Assembly: GCA_963682175.1 (NCBI GenBank)
Contig: OY821789.1
Coordinates: 7,378,001-7,442,000 of the forward strand
Reading direction: 5' to 3'
DNA from: Triglochin maritima
Lineage: Eukaryota > Streptophyta > Magnoliopsida > Alismatales > Juncaginaceae
Length of the DNA stretch: 64,000 nt
The notes under the pieces were generated by a model that saw only the letters and a program-made list of their open reading frames with translations, made no database searches and was not told the DNA's origin. Each line of letters opens with the position of its first letter. Within the stretch, counting starts at the first letter, position 1. Made by a program: the position numbers and the translations under genes. Of the stretch, positions 49,715-60,544 are shown piece after piece.

Positions 49715-50275
49715 TGCGACTTGGAAACATCATATTTTTCGAAATGTTATCACATTATATTTATTTTTTTGGATGTCACTTATTAACATCCAAAATGTCA
49801 CTCTGTTAACCATTTTCCGTCAATAATATCACTACTCCGTTAACAACGTTAAAAAGTAATGTTTAATTGTAAAATTGACAAATTCAACTGAGTAACTTAA
49901 AAAACCTTTATTTATTATCTTTTCTTTTTCTCCTCACTCTACTCTCTCTCCTATCTTTCTTCTCCCTCTCCTCTCTCTTGAACTCTCATTGACCAGTAGA
50001 GAGAAGAATGAGAGGAGAGATGAAAGAGAGACGAGGGAGAGAAGAAATGAGAGAGAGAGACGAGTGAGGAGAGCAGCGAGAAGATAGAGAAGAAAGAAAA
50101 AAATGTTTAAGTTATTTTGGATTAAATTACTAAAATTTACAATTTAATATTAACTTTTTAATGGGAAACTTAATTATTTGCTCATATCCGAAAAATATAA
50201 TGACATTCTAGATATTAATCTTATTTTTTAGTACATCCAAAAGTAGTTATAGTGTGATTACGGTGTTTTCGAGCG
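49715..50275. mobile_element. Long-terminal-inverted-repeat MITE, probable copy C
   Basis: Inverted arms around a CT-rich (about 49920-49980) and GA-rich (about 49998-50100) centre. The left arm has TTGGATGTCACTTATTAACA, AATGTCACTCTGTTAAC; the right arm read inward has TTTTGGATGTACTAAAAAAT and AGAATGTCATTATATTTTTC. Composition and the AATGTCAC/CCGTTAAC blocks resemble copies A and B, but similarity is weaker and the boundaries are approximate. Confidence 0.45.
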
Positions 50276-50293
50276 TTACACAAGCAAAAGAAA

Positions 50294-50390
50294 AACCTAA
50301 AATGGATGAGAACTTTTGGAGAGTAAAAAACCCTAAACGAATGAGGACTTTTGGAGAGAAAAAACCCTAAAATGAATGAGAACTTTTGGA
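50294..50390. repeat. Short tandem repeat, three ~35-bp copies
   Basis: Three successive copies of a unit of the form CCCTAAA-TGAATGAGAACTTTTGG-AGAG-AAAA, starting near 50294, 50331 and 50365, with a few differences between them. Confidence 0.8.
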
Positions 50391-53300
50391 TCCTACACTG
50401 GACTCACCCATAAGTAGAGGTTTGAGGAGATAATAATAACTAGATTTCATATCGAGATCTAAGTAACAATACTCAAACCACAGTCGTCGTCGTTATATGC
50501 ACCTTGTTCCATGTTTTATTATTGAATTTGTGTGTTTGTTTGTTTATTGATAATTAATTAAATATACACGATGGAGAACATATATAGACTATGTATAATA
50601 ACCGTTGGAATGAGATTTGGTTCCTAATACAGAAAAAAGTTTAGCTGGCTTGATTGTGTTTGACGTGAATGATTTTGTTTCCTTTAGTGATGACGCTAAT
50701 ATGGATAAGGAGAGATTGAGCCGGATTTGGCGTTGATGACCGTTGAGTCTGAGCCGTTGGTTTTAACATTTATCGCTTTCTTCTAAACTCAATCACGATT
50801 TATCTTACACAAATCTTAGCTTAGATCAACATGACCACACGTAACTAGAAATCAAATCACTAGTGAAAGATTAAGATCTCAATATATGTGAGTTGAAGAA
50901 AATAGCATAATTCGTGACATTCTGACATATGACCATCCGCCCTTACGCTCACAAAGGGCTCTATCATACGTACATTATCACATAATCTTCGTTTGTACAG
51001 CTACACAATAATTAACCTCGTAACGATCTATCCTCATTTGAAGAAAAAAAATGCTTAACCAATACTGATAAAATCGTATGATACATATTGTGCTTACACA
51101 ATAACTACTTAATCGTAAATAATATTACTTTAGATAATAGAACAAAACAAAAAAAAATCAAAAAAAGTATTAGGATATACTAGAAATGAAACTCATTGAT
51201 AATCTGCCCACGAGTAGACTACTTCCACTTCAACTTTATATGATAGAATATAATATGATAATCACTGGAAAGTTATGATCTCATTTTCAATGCTTTGCAG
51301 GATGGCTGCATTTCAACTCTTGGTCATTTCATATAGCGTTTGGGTTTACATGAACAAAGATTCACCCGGAGCAATTAATATTCAAACAAATGACACCCAA
51401 TCAACTCGAGTAAGATTTTTGTCGTGGTCCTAGAATCAGTAATCCAACCTTGGGTCCTCATTGTTCTCAATTTCTCATTAATTTTGTAATTATATTCTAG
51501 TTGTCACCATTCATCACCTTGACAAAATAGGAGAAATATCACCCGCTAAACTGCAAATTTCGGGCTTACAAAATAAAATGCCATTTCATAATAATACAAC
51601 CAAATTAAAAAATAAATATATTTCAAGAATATGGAAAAGAAAAAAAAATTATAGTACCAGAAGTGTAAACGAACCGAGTCGAGAAAAATTTCGAGTCATT
51701 AGTATTATCTTATGTTGTTGTCAAATACAAAATAAAAATAAAACAATAAAAAATTCAAGTCGAACTATATAACCGAACCAAAATTGACAGTCGTTTGACA
51801 CATATACCCTTAATTATTTATTTCTCTTGATTTGCATAGATTCTGGGTTGAGCAACCATTAAAAGCACCCATTGAAACACCAACCTTCCCTGGAGATGAG
51901 TGATTTTGAAGTTTTATCTACCTATCTTGATTTGCATCATCATTCTTAAATTAGAGTCAAGAATGGTGAAGGAATTTAACCAATATAAAAAAGGAACACC
52001 GTACAAACCCAAAGAAAATACATTCCAAATAATACAAAGTAGAAAAAGGGAAGCACATGCATTTGGCAAATCCCATCTGCTAAAGCAACACACCAACTCA
52101 ACCTTGCTTATGTTTTTAAGGTAACATGAGGTGCCTCCAACAAGCAGTCCAATTTACCACCCCCCACCAAAAATCTTAATAAAAAAATGCAATTTGATGC
52201 TCACTAATTGACAAGGAAAATGACCCCCCATTTCAAGCACTTAGAGTGGGAAAGGTAGGTGCCCTAAATCCCATCCATTCTTCGCAAAAATAAAACCACA
52301 TCCCCACATCAAAATCTGACAAAAGGCAACCCCCAAAATTTTATGGGCCAACTACTCCATGCCTCACAACTATACAACCAACACCACCAAATCATCCTTT
52401 TCCACCACTTTGTGCGCCACCATAAACATCATTTATATTTTTAAAAGCCTTTTAGATGGATGAAACCAAAGACTCAACTGTCATTGATTAATTAATCACA
52501 TAACAAGATAGATAATGAAGCATCAGCAAGCAGTCCACCGCCACAAGATATGCCACACACATAACACATACAAGAATCGGTTGCATAAATGCAAGTCATC
52601 AGGGTTTATTTAAAAAATAATGTGTCAGAGCAAGAAGGTTTTTCTTAATCACGATAAAGGGACGTACATAGATCGTGTTGTTTATTTAATACAAGTAATG
52701 AAAGGGAGAGGTGGTGAAAATGGTCATCCACTACCCCTTCCAACCATTAACAAAAAAAGAGAGCCCAAATAATTTAATGCCCACCCACTACAGAGGACAT
52801 GTCAGCAGCAATACCCATGGAATCAGGTCAAAGAGGAAAGTAACTACAATTCAACTTCCCCAACTATTCCACCACCACCAGATCTCAAGACCCAAATTAA
52901 TAATAATTAAAATATATATTGGATGATAAGAACAAGATTAACAATAACAAATATAATGAAATATGTCATTAACAAAAGGGTTCGTCAATATATGTTAAAA
53001 AGACAACAACAGCAGCAGGTTCTCAGCTCCCATATGACCCGACCGACCAGAAGGAACTTTGTATGATGACTTTAGTTCACTTTCTTTTTTTACCCTCAAC
53101 AAGACTTCGATCAGTAAGGATAGCAAAAAAAGGGACGCCTAACATGACCCGAAAATATTGGGAAGGATTTAGAATTAACCTGATCAGGATTTCCTGGTGA
53201 GCAGCCCAGCAAAAACATTGGTAAATTCTGGTTTGCTCTTTAACCTGTGCAGTATCCTGATCTAATTAATGATAAATTGGTTTTTTAAAAAGAAAAAACG

Positions 53301-53401
53301 AATTCCACCACCACCACCACCACTTCAGTCGGCGACGGTTGAACAGTTTTGAAATGAAATTGTTTAACCATCAGCCGAGGCTGTAAAGGATATTTTTTGG
53401 A
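50391..53401. other. Intergenic and 3'UTR of the CCCH gene
   Basis: Mostly AT-rich with no recognised gene. The last few hundred bases before 53401 should be 3'UTR of the gene on the minus strand; a (CCA)n run lies at about 53307-53323. Confidence 0.5.
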
Positions 53402-55495
53402 TTAGACACTGAGATTCATCTGCTCCAGCCAAGCACCGATGACTGTGTGATCTTCAGATTGGGAACTACCATTGACACTAGTTTCAGTCCCACGACCGGT
53501 TGGACGCTTTTCCTTGATCTCCGGTGGGGATTCTTTGACCAACGAGTGCACCCAAGAAACATCCGGCTCCTCACCATTGGTGCCCAGTTCGAAAGAGTTG
53601 GACCGTCGGAGACGGGCAGGGGCGTCCTCCCCATTGTAAGACCAATCCAACTTGCCAGAAGGCGATCCCCATCTAGTAGCCGATGTATTAACCGGAGAGC
53701 CAACAATAGCAGATACACCTGACCCAAGCTCCCTCGAACTAAGACTTCGAAGCTGAAGCTGCTGCTGCTGGAGCCTCTCGCGTTGCGCCAGAGCCGCCAA
53801 CCGCGAACTAATCGGAGACAAAGGCTCCATGCTCCTAGGCGACATCCGTCCCCCGGGGGATGGAATCCCAAAGGAGGCCTGCAGGAGGGAAGAATGGGCA
53901 ACAGGCATCTGCTGCTGAGGTTCAGTACTGTTAGGCGACATCACGTTGGTGTTGATCGGAGAAAGGAAGGTCTGATGCTGCTGGAACTGATTCAACATTG
54001 CAGACTTGTGAGTCGGGGAGAAAACTGCAGACTGCGGATCGGAATTAAACCGGGGAGACGAAGTAAGCTCCGCGGAGAACAGATCGTCGAGATTCGCTGG
54101 CGCCAAACTCTTACTCCTTCCATTCCCATTCATCATTCCATATGACATCTCGCCGAGCAGCTGCTGCCCCTCCATGTCCTGGAGCATGGCAAACTCATCT
54201 GCCGGAATATCGCGAGCATTCAGAGACGATCTTAGCCGGCTAGACTGCATGTTTGCCCCAGAAAGGTGCAAAGTGGGGACATTCGGCTGCGGCCAACCCA
54301 ACGAGGGCGACATCCCATTCCCAGACGGTGACATCGGCGGAGTGAAAGGCATAGGCGACATCATAGACGATGGAGATCCAGGCAACAGACTCATCGCCAT
54401 CTCCATAGCGGCAGCGCCCGACGCAGCAGACCTCGGGGATGGTACGGCAGAACCAGTAGACACGAACAACGGTCGTAGCTCCTCCGGAGTATGCGCGAAA
54501 AAACAGACTCTCCGATTACACCCCGTTCCGTCCTTACAAAGCCGGGTCCGATACTGCGCCGGGTGGAGCCAGCACTCGAACACCCCGTGAGCATACTCGC
54601 ACAAATCCCCTCTCCGGCAGGCGCCTTTCCGGAAGTCAGGGCATGGGACACAGGAATAGTGGAACTTCCTTGGGTCCCTCCGGCGAGCGTTCTCGCCCGG
54701 ATGAACAAACGGACACTCCGTCCAATCGTGCGAGTACGCCCGCGAGCACGGCCGGACCTTAAAAGAGAACATCCGGAACTCATCAGTGGCGTAAATACTA
54801 TTCTTAATATCCGGCAACGAAGGATCCACCGGATACTCCTTCTTCTCCGGCGCCGGGATGTCCTGATACTTCCCCGTCATCGGGGACGAAGTCGAGTGAG
54901 ACGACGGAGACCCATCTTCGACCGGAGAAGACGAGAGCGGAGGCGAATTCGAACTTGATGTGCTAGTCGAAACCCGGTGGGACCTTCCAAACCCCAACAG
55001 CTCTTCCAGAGACATCTTCGTGTCAGGGGACGCCTTCGGCGGCACGACAATAACATCCGCCGGCCTCAACCCATTCCCATCCAAGCAATTAGGGTTGGCG
55101 CCTGCCAAAAGAAGTATCTTTACAGCCTCAACCGCCATCGGGGCCCCACCGGAGGCGGCGCAGTGAAGAGCGGTTACTTTCTCCGGTCCGCAGCTGAAGT
55201 TCACGTCGACGTCGGAGACGGAGACGATGAAGCGAAGAACGTCCAAACTAGCGTAGGTGGAGGCGACCATGAGAGGGGTGCGGGGTTCTAACACCATCTG
55301 GTTGGTGCCGCCTCGGCGGCCGTACCAGAGGCCGATCTCGTCGATGGACGGCGGGTCGTGGTCGGCGGAGCGCTTGAAGGCTTCCAGGTCGTTGTTGGCG
55401 GCGAGGTCCAGAAGAGTCGTGAGCGAGTCGGACGTCTCCACCGTCAGATGCGGCATCACGGACGGTGGAGATGCGGCGTCGGAACCTGTGCACAT
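53402..55495 (-). CDS. C3H56: Ankyrin-repeat tandem CCCH zinc-finger protein (RR-TZF, C3H56/C3H30 type)
   Basis: Intronless frame of 697 residues from the methionine at 55495 (MCTGSD). An in-frame methionine 24 bp upstream (55519) is excluded because a splice acceptor lies between them at 55503-55504. Ankyrin repeats occupy about 70-140. An arginine-rich module C250-X5-H-X4-C261-X3-H265 precedes two zinc fingers: C285-X7-C293-X5-C299-X3-H303 and C320-X5-C326-X4-C331-X3-H335. This is the plant-specific RR-TZF layout. The C-terminal half is Ser/Pro/Met/Gln-rich, with a QQQQLQLRSL stretch, and ends with the conserved WVHSLVKESP segment. Relatives (AtC3H56/TZF8, AtC3H30/TZF7) shuttle between nucleus and cytoplasm, bind RNA or DNA and act in oxidative and salt-stress responses. 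Length and domain order match those about-700-residue proteins. The choice of C3H56 over C3H30 rests on linkage to DiT1 and MYB46. Confidence 0.93.
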   Translation of the reverse strand: MCTGSDAASPPSVMPHLTVETSDSLTTLLDLAANNDLEAFKRSADHDPPSIDEIGLWYGRRGGTNQMVLEPRTPLMVASTYASLDVLRFIVSVSDVDVNFSCGPEKVTALHCAASGGAPMAVEAVKILLLAGANPNCLDGNGLRPADVIVVPPKASPDTKMSLEELLGFGRSHRVSTSTSSSNSPPLSSSPVEDGSPSSHSTSSPMTGKYQDIPAPEKKEYPVDPSLPDIKNSIYATDEFRMFSFKVRPCSRAYSHDWTECPFVHPGENARRRDPRKFHYSCVPCPDFRKGACRRGDLCEYAHGVFECWLHPAQYRTRLCKDGTGCNRRVCFFAHTPEELRPLFVSTGSAVPSPRSAASGAAAMEMAMSLLPGSPSSMMSPMPFTPPMSPSGNGMSPSLGWPQPNVPTLHLSGANMQSSRLRSSLNARDIPADEFAMLQDMEGQQLLGEMSYGMMNGNGRSKSLAPANLDDLFSAELTSSPRFNSDPQSAVFSPTHKSAMLNQFQQHQTFLSPINTNVMSPNSTEPQQQMPVAHSSLLQASFGIPSPGGRMSPRSMEPLSPISSRLAALAQRERLQQQQLQLRSLSSRELGSGVSAIVGSPVNTSATRWGSPSGKLDWSYNGEDAPARLRRSNSFELGTNGEEPDVSWVHSLVKESPPEIKEKRPTGRGTETSVNGSSQSEDHTVIGAWLEQMNLSV

Positions 55496-55930
55496 GCTGC
55501 TCCTGCACACACCCACCAATCACAAAAAAGATAAAGAAAAATCTTTTTCAGATCTCGAAAGTCGAAAAAATCGGGTCTGGTGGATTTTTAGAAGAAGAAT
55601 GGTGGACTGGGAGTAGATCTTGAGAAAAGCTGGGTTTTTTTACCGTAAAAATCCGATCTTTGAAAGGAAGCGTTCGGTTACAAGAAAAAAACGTAGAAGA
55701 TTGGCAGAGGCGTTTCGTGAAAGCGTGACAAAAAAAGAAAGTTTGGGGAGTTGGTTTGGACTCACCGTTGGGAGAGATGGAGAGGGGAAGGAGGCGGCGG
55801 AGATCGCCGGAGGGACATCACCGGAGAGAGGAGGGTTTGGTTGGTCTTGTGTTCGGATTTGTGTTTTGGTTTTGGTGCGTGCGTCCGTCCGTACTAGCCG
55901 TCTGGAGTTTTCCACGAAATGAAACGTTTC
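55496..55930 (-). other. 5'UTR of the CCCH gene with an intron
   Basis: On the minus strand CTCTCCCAACG|GTGAGTCC gives a strong donor at 55765 and GTGTGTGCAG|GAGCAGC a strong acceptor at 55503-55504. They define a 263-bp leader intron (55503-55765) ending 7 bp before the chosen start codon. Exonic leader continues upward from 55766. This arrangement decides the start codon. Confidence 0.7.
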
Positions 55931-56100
55931 GGGAATGAAGGCGGAGTGGGGTGAAGTCGTTGAAGTGAAACTCGGGTTTTTGCAAGCGAACCCTTGTCTT
56001 TTTCGTGTGAAGATAATTTCTCTCCGTGGAAGTTGAAATTTGAAAATAGTAGGTACACTAGTTTTCCTATATAAAAAATGTATTTGGAAATGGGGTGTTA

Positions 56101-57058
56101 GACAACCCTTGACGGGTGGTCTTTATCAGGCGCCTGATCTGTCATCTCTTAACGAGATGGCGGTTCCACGTGCTTTTTCGGGCGGGTATCCGCTCGGAAA
56201 CCCGCTCAGGTCCCCGATTCGGGGGGCGACGTGCCCCCCAGATTGGTTGATTTTTTTTAAGTTAAAAGAAAAATATTAGATATATATTTAGGTTAATGTA
56301 TTGACTAGTTAAATTGTAATTTATTAATTAGGTTTTGGTTAATGTATTGATGTTGTTTGAATTTTATAATAATTGTACAATTATTTTATAATTAATTAAA
56401 TTGTTTTCGATTTATTAAGCTTTAGTTAAATTTTAAAAAAAAATCATATACGAAATTGAGATAAGTCACAAAATACTAGTACAATACTCATAAACTCCGT
56501 ATACGACCTGGAAATTCAATGGACGACCCGGTACGGTATTCCACTAACCGTATAGTGGATGTTAACAGGTACTTGAGAAGGCAAGATCAATTGCGTGATC
56601 GCACTACACATTTAAACCTTCAGGCCGATTTGATCGACAATAAATAACAACGATTTCGAGGAAATGCGTCTTGATGTATTTTAAGTTTAGTATTTAATGA
56701 TGTATTTTTAAGTTTTAGTATTTAAATTTTCTGTTAATGTATTATGTAATGCGGTTTCCTAAATTTTAATAATATTTTCCTATTTATATATTAATTGTTA
56801 ATTAAAATCAAATAAATTAATTAAATTGAGTAATTACAATAATGATTATTAATATATTTTGTTGATTGTTGTGAGAGTTTTAGAGAAGAGAATAAAATAA
56901 TGACGTGACAACAAATACTGTAGCGTGAATGGGTGGATTGGATAAAGGTTAAGGATTTTGTGTGGGGGATTGTGCTGACGAGGCGGAGAGAGAAGCTGAC
57001 GTGACTGAGAGAGAAAATTTGGTGCCCATGAAGTGTTTGGGCGCGGTTAATGATGGTC
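56101..57058. mobile_element. PIF/Harbinger-like MITE
   Basis: 958 bp flanked by TTA at 56098-56100 and 57059-57061. Left end GACAACCCTTGACGGGTGGT; right end read inward GACCATCATTAACCGCGCCC. The left 130 bp are GC-rich. Right-arm GAGAGAGAAGCTGACGTGA is shared in style with the left CCACGTG/CACATCAG parts of sister elements. No transposase. Confidence 0.7.
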
Positions 57059-57061
57059 TTA

Positions 57062-57724
57062 GCGGTGCAAGAAAGTTGAAGTAATTTTTGGAGTCAAACG
57101 GAAAACAGAATAAAATAAAATTGAGTGGAAAGTAGTTCCTAATGACTAAATTTTGTTGTTTGTTCATTTTTGGACAAATAAATTCTGTTTGGTTTAGATA
57201 CCGAAACACAAATGGATAATTCAACCAAAATGATTACAATTTCTCTTAGCAATGTGTCAGATGACCGAATGAATTTTGGTCGTCCATATTGATGACTCCA
57301 ATAAGGATTTCAATGAACCGAAATGTGTTCGGTCTTCAGTTATGATGATTCTGGTGGACCAAAATGTGTTGGGTCTTTCGTCGTTGAGTTTCCCGTTATT
57401 TTGAGACCTCACATGTTGGGAAAAAATGTATATACAATGGAATCCGACGAAAAATTGGAATTAATTCCCACGAATGCATAGACCACCTTCATTGAGGTGA
57501 TAAAGTGGAAAATATATTTTTCCCTTGAATTCCAAGTGCACAACCATTGCTAATAAGAAATCAAGATATAAGTCTTTACAACACCTTAGAAGTGCGTTTT
57601 TATGAATAATGATGTGTTCATTGTTTTCTTGAAAATGTCGCAATGTTTTTTTACATCACATTGGTTGGTGAAGAAGCTCTATAGTAAGATGCAAAGATGT
57701 TCACTTTTTATGTAAAAACATGTT
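57062..57724. repeat. Intergenic with short-loop hairpins, possibly related to 48198-48660
   Basis: Three successive short inverted repeats: GACCGAATGAATTTTGGTC (about 57262), ACCGAAATGTGTTCGGT (about 57318) and GACCAAAATGTGTTGGGTC (about 57357). Downstream, TTTCCCGTTATTTTGAGACC resembles TTTTCCGTCACTTTGAGGTC in the 48-kb segment, and ATGGAATCCGACG also recurs. No gene seen. Confidence 0.4.
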
Positions 57725-57729
57725 GATTT

Positions 57730-59880
57730 TGTTAGAACCCTAACCCGGGTTTAGGGTTAACTCGGGTTTAAGGTGTGGTTTGCATGGGGAAGGTAAGTGT
57801 GCAGGAGTTTGCATGGGAAGGTGAAGGGTCGGGTACTGTAGCATCCGAGTTAAATAGGGCTTTTCCTTCATCTTCTTCTTTCTTCTCCTTTCTCATTTCT
57901 CCTTCCTCATTTCTTCTTTCTTCCTTGCTGGTGCGCGCGGTGGGAGCAGCTGTCGCGGAGGGGGCGGACGAGGAAGACTTTCGCGCGGAGGCTTAGCGCG
58001 AGGAGACCGGAGGAGGCGACGTGCGTGAGCGGAGCTCCGGCGTTTCGTCGTCGTAGTTGAGGTATGCCACTCCTTAGTGTGGTTTGTTTGTTGGCCCTCA
58101 TGTGAGGGATGCGTTGGTCGAGTCGGGGGAGGTCGGAGACCTCTCCGGCGACGCGTTCTTCGTAAAACCTCGGCTGGTGCGAGGTTGAAGACGACCAACG
58201 GTCGACCGGACCCTTCGGGCGGTCGACCGTTTTGGCACTGTTTGCCCGACTTTAACCTTCACCGGTCGAACGATGCCTTGGGGCGGTCGACCGGTAGTGC
58301 ATTATTGCTGGTGAGTTGGGATTTGTCTACCTGTTGTCGGTCGACCGGTCCTTGTTGTGTTCGACCGGAACTTAAGTGTACCTGTTAGCTTTGCATGTTT
58401 CGTTCGACCGATCGTTTATTGTTCGACCGTTGGAGGTTTTCGTTCGACCGATTTTATAACTTAGAATAATAGGTTGACCCTGTCTGTTTTCGGTCGACCG
58501 AGACCCCTGAGTCGGTCGACCGATAGAGTTGAATTTAATGTTGACCAGACTCCGGATTTTGACCTCGTTCGGTCGACCGGTTTTAGACCTTTGTTCGACC
58601 GTTGGGGGGTTCTGTTTTGAGCGCAGCGGTAGACCGTTTTAGGAGTACGGTCGACCGATTCCTTTCTGGAACCGGTCGACCGAATCACCTCTTCCGGTCG
58701 ACCGTTTGGGCACAGGACATAATTCCTGGTTCCCTTTTTGAACGCCAACTTTGTCCACGGAAACCCGTGTCCTCGCCTTGTGCGTGAGCCGGGAGGTGAC
58801 GGTGGGCGCGTGATGCGTGCCTGCCCAGGGACCGCCGTTGGGAAGAGTGTGGGTGTTCGGGACACGTCACCTCCATGTATGGACCGTGACTTTTGAGATG
58901 ATTGTTGGCACTTTGTAGTATAGCAGGCCTGAGGGATCGCGGATCCCAGTGTTGATGTTGTGCGGGCACGCAACTGGCGTTGGGTGAGGTGACTACCGGC
59001 CCACGGGCTACGGAGGTCGCTGCCCTGCTTTTATAGCGGCGCGGTTGGTGTTTGCGGCTCGAGGAGCCTGATGACCTGGCCGACTTCGGTCTGGTTTGTC
59101 CGATGCTGTGCCGGACTGCTGTGATGGACCACCGATGCTGTGCCGGTGATGCCGCCGAGGTTGTGCCGGCGATGGTGATTACTGAACCGAGGCTGTTCCG
59201 GCTATGTTGTTTTCCTCGGCTGGGCACCTACCGAGATGTTGTTGTTATACCTTCCGGGCGACGGCCCCGTTGGTCCCTGTGGCTCCGACCACTGAGATTT
59301 GCAGATCTGTATTCTATCGGCCCGCAGGCGTGACAGAGGCTCCCTGCCGAACCCTTGAGTAGTGTAGCTGCGTGTGGGGGGTGCGATGTCGCGTGCTGTA
59401 AGACTGCATGTGCCTGCAGTAGGTCTCCTCGGGAGACTCGTTGTTGATTGTCGGACTGATGTCCTGTTTTACCCTTCGGGGGAACTGTTTTCCATTTCTG
59501 TCGATGCCATGACATACTACTAGTATGATAGGTTCATTGTGTAATGCATGCATATATAGGTGAGTTGGCATACGGGGTTTCCTTCTGGAAACTCAGGCAT
59601 TGTTGTTATATATTTTCAGGACCGCAGTAGGTCCAGTGGGGTGGTGATCGGCGGGCGCGCGCGTTTGGAGTCGGATCCTCTAGTCAGACCACTGAGGTCC
59701 ACATGATTACATTTATCTTCCCTTATCGTTTTGTTGTAATCATGTATTCGTTTTGGCAAACTCTGATGTACTATGGTGCACCGCTTTATTGTTTATGAGA
59801 AGTAACAGTCCCGCCTTGATTATTGTGCTCTGTGTCTTGATTATGAATTTTTAAATTTTCCGCTGTTTCGGGATGTTACA
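57730..59880 (+). mobile_element. Solo LTR of the GGTCGACC-array family
   Basis: 2151 bp starting TGTTAGAACCCTAACCCGGG and ending TTCGGGATGTTACA, with a perfect 5-bp duplication GATTT (57725-57729 and 59881-59885). No internal region, primer-binding site or second LTR, hence a solo LTR. A TATA-like TTAAATAGGG lies near 57849. It shares long stretches with the partial LTR at 1-1583, while similarity to the intact element's LTR is mainly at the ends and in the site array. Multiple frames inside are not genes. Confidence 0.92.
58199..58704. other. Paired CGGTCGACCG array inside the solo LTR
   Basis: Pairs at 58199-58229, 58263-58293, 58338-58367, 58402-58429, 58491-58522, 58570-58601, 58627-58657 and 58673-58704. 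Start-to-start distance within pairs is 20-22 bp for seven of the eight (19 for the other, whose sites are direct repeats). Pairs recur every 46-89 bp, about 350-850 bp downstream of the TATA-like box, the same placement as in the intact element. Confidence 0.85.
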
Positions 59881-60105
59881 GATTTATTATAAATAATCCA
59901 AATATAGCAAACTATCTTTGAATTGTGGTAGACAGTGAGATTAGGATTTCCGAACCTTACTACACAATTAATTGACGCGGAAAGAAAAGTACGATACAAA
60001 AGGACTAAATCATAAGAGACCATAAGTAGTGACGTTAGAGAATTGAAACATTAAGGTTAAATTTGAAATCACACATACTAACTTGTCATGCTATGGTAGC
60101 AATAA

Positions 60106-60541
60106 GAGCATGCATAACGGGTGTGCGCCCCCACCACCCCCGACGACCTAGCCACCAGATCGTCCTCCCCCTTAATGAGGGGACGACCGAGTTGATTACC
60201 TGGTTGTTTGTACCAGCACGCTTTCTAATTGTTTTTTTCTTTTTTGTTTTCATATTTTTTATATTAGTTTTAATTTTTTTTGAAAATATGTTTTCTAATT
60301 ATTATTTTGATTTTGAATTTTTTTTTTCAGAATTATTTTAAATTTTTCCCCAAAATTGATCCCGAAATGATTTGGATGAGAGAAATGTGTTGTGGTTAAG
60401 AGGTGAATAGTGTAGGAAAGATAAGAAAGTGAGTTGGGGAGAAAGAAAGCTGATGTGGAAGAGAAGGAAAGCTGATTCGGAAGATATAGAAGAGAGAGAA
60501 AACTCATAACCAAATCGTCCGGACTATGGTTACAGATTATC
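60106..60541. mobile_element. PIF/Harbinger-like MITE (left of a tandem pair)
   Basis: 436 bp flanked by TAA at 60103-60105 and 60542-60544. Left end GAGCATGCATAACGGGTGTG; right end read inward GATAATCTGTAACCATAGTC. The right flanking TAA is also the left flank of the next element. Confidence 0.65.
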
Positions 60542-60544
60542 TAA

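Noticed and set aside
50294..50400. Interstitial telomere repeat (CCCTAAA)
   Set aside because: CCCTAAA occurs only as part of three ~35-bp repeats, not as a telomeric array.
53783..55291. Plus-strand frames of up to 155 residues opposite the CCCH gene
   Set aside because: Antisense shadows of a strongly supported coding region.
58461..59571. Frames of up to 180 residues on both strands
   Set aside because: Lie inside the solo LTR and are biased by GGTCGACC repeats; similar chance frames occur in the LTR fragment at 624-1061.
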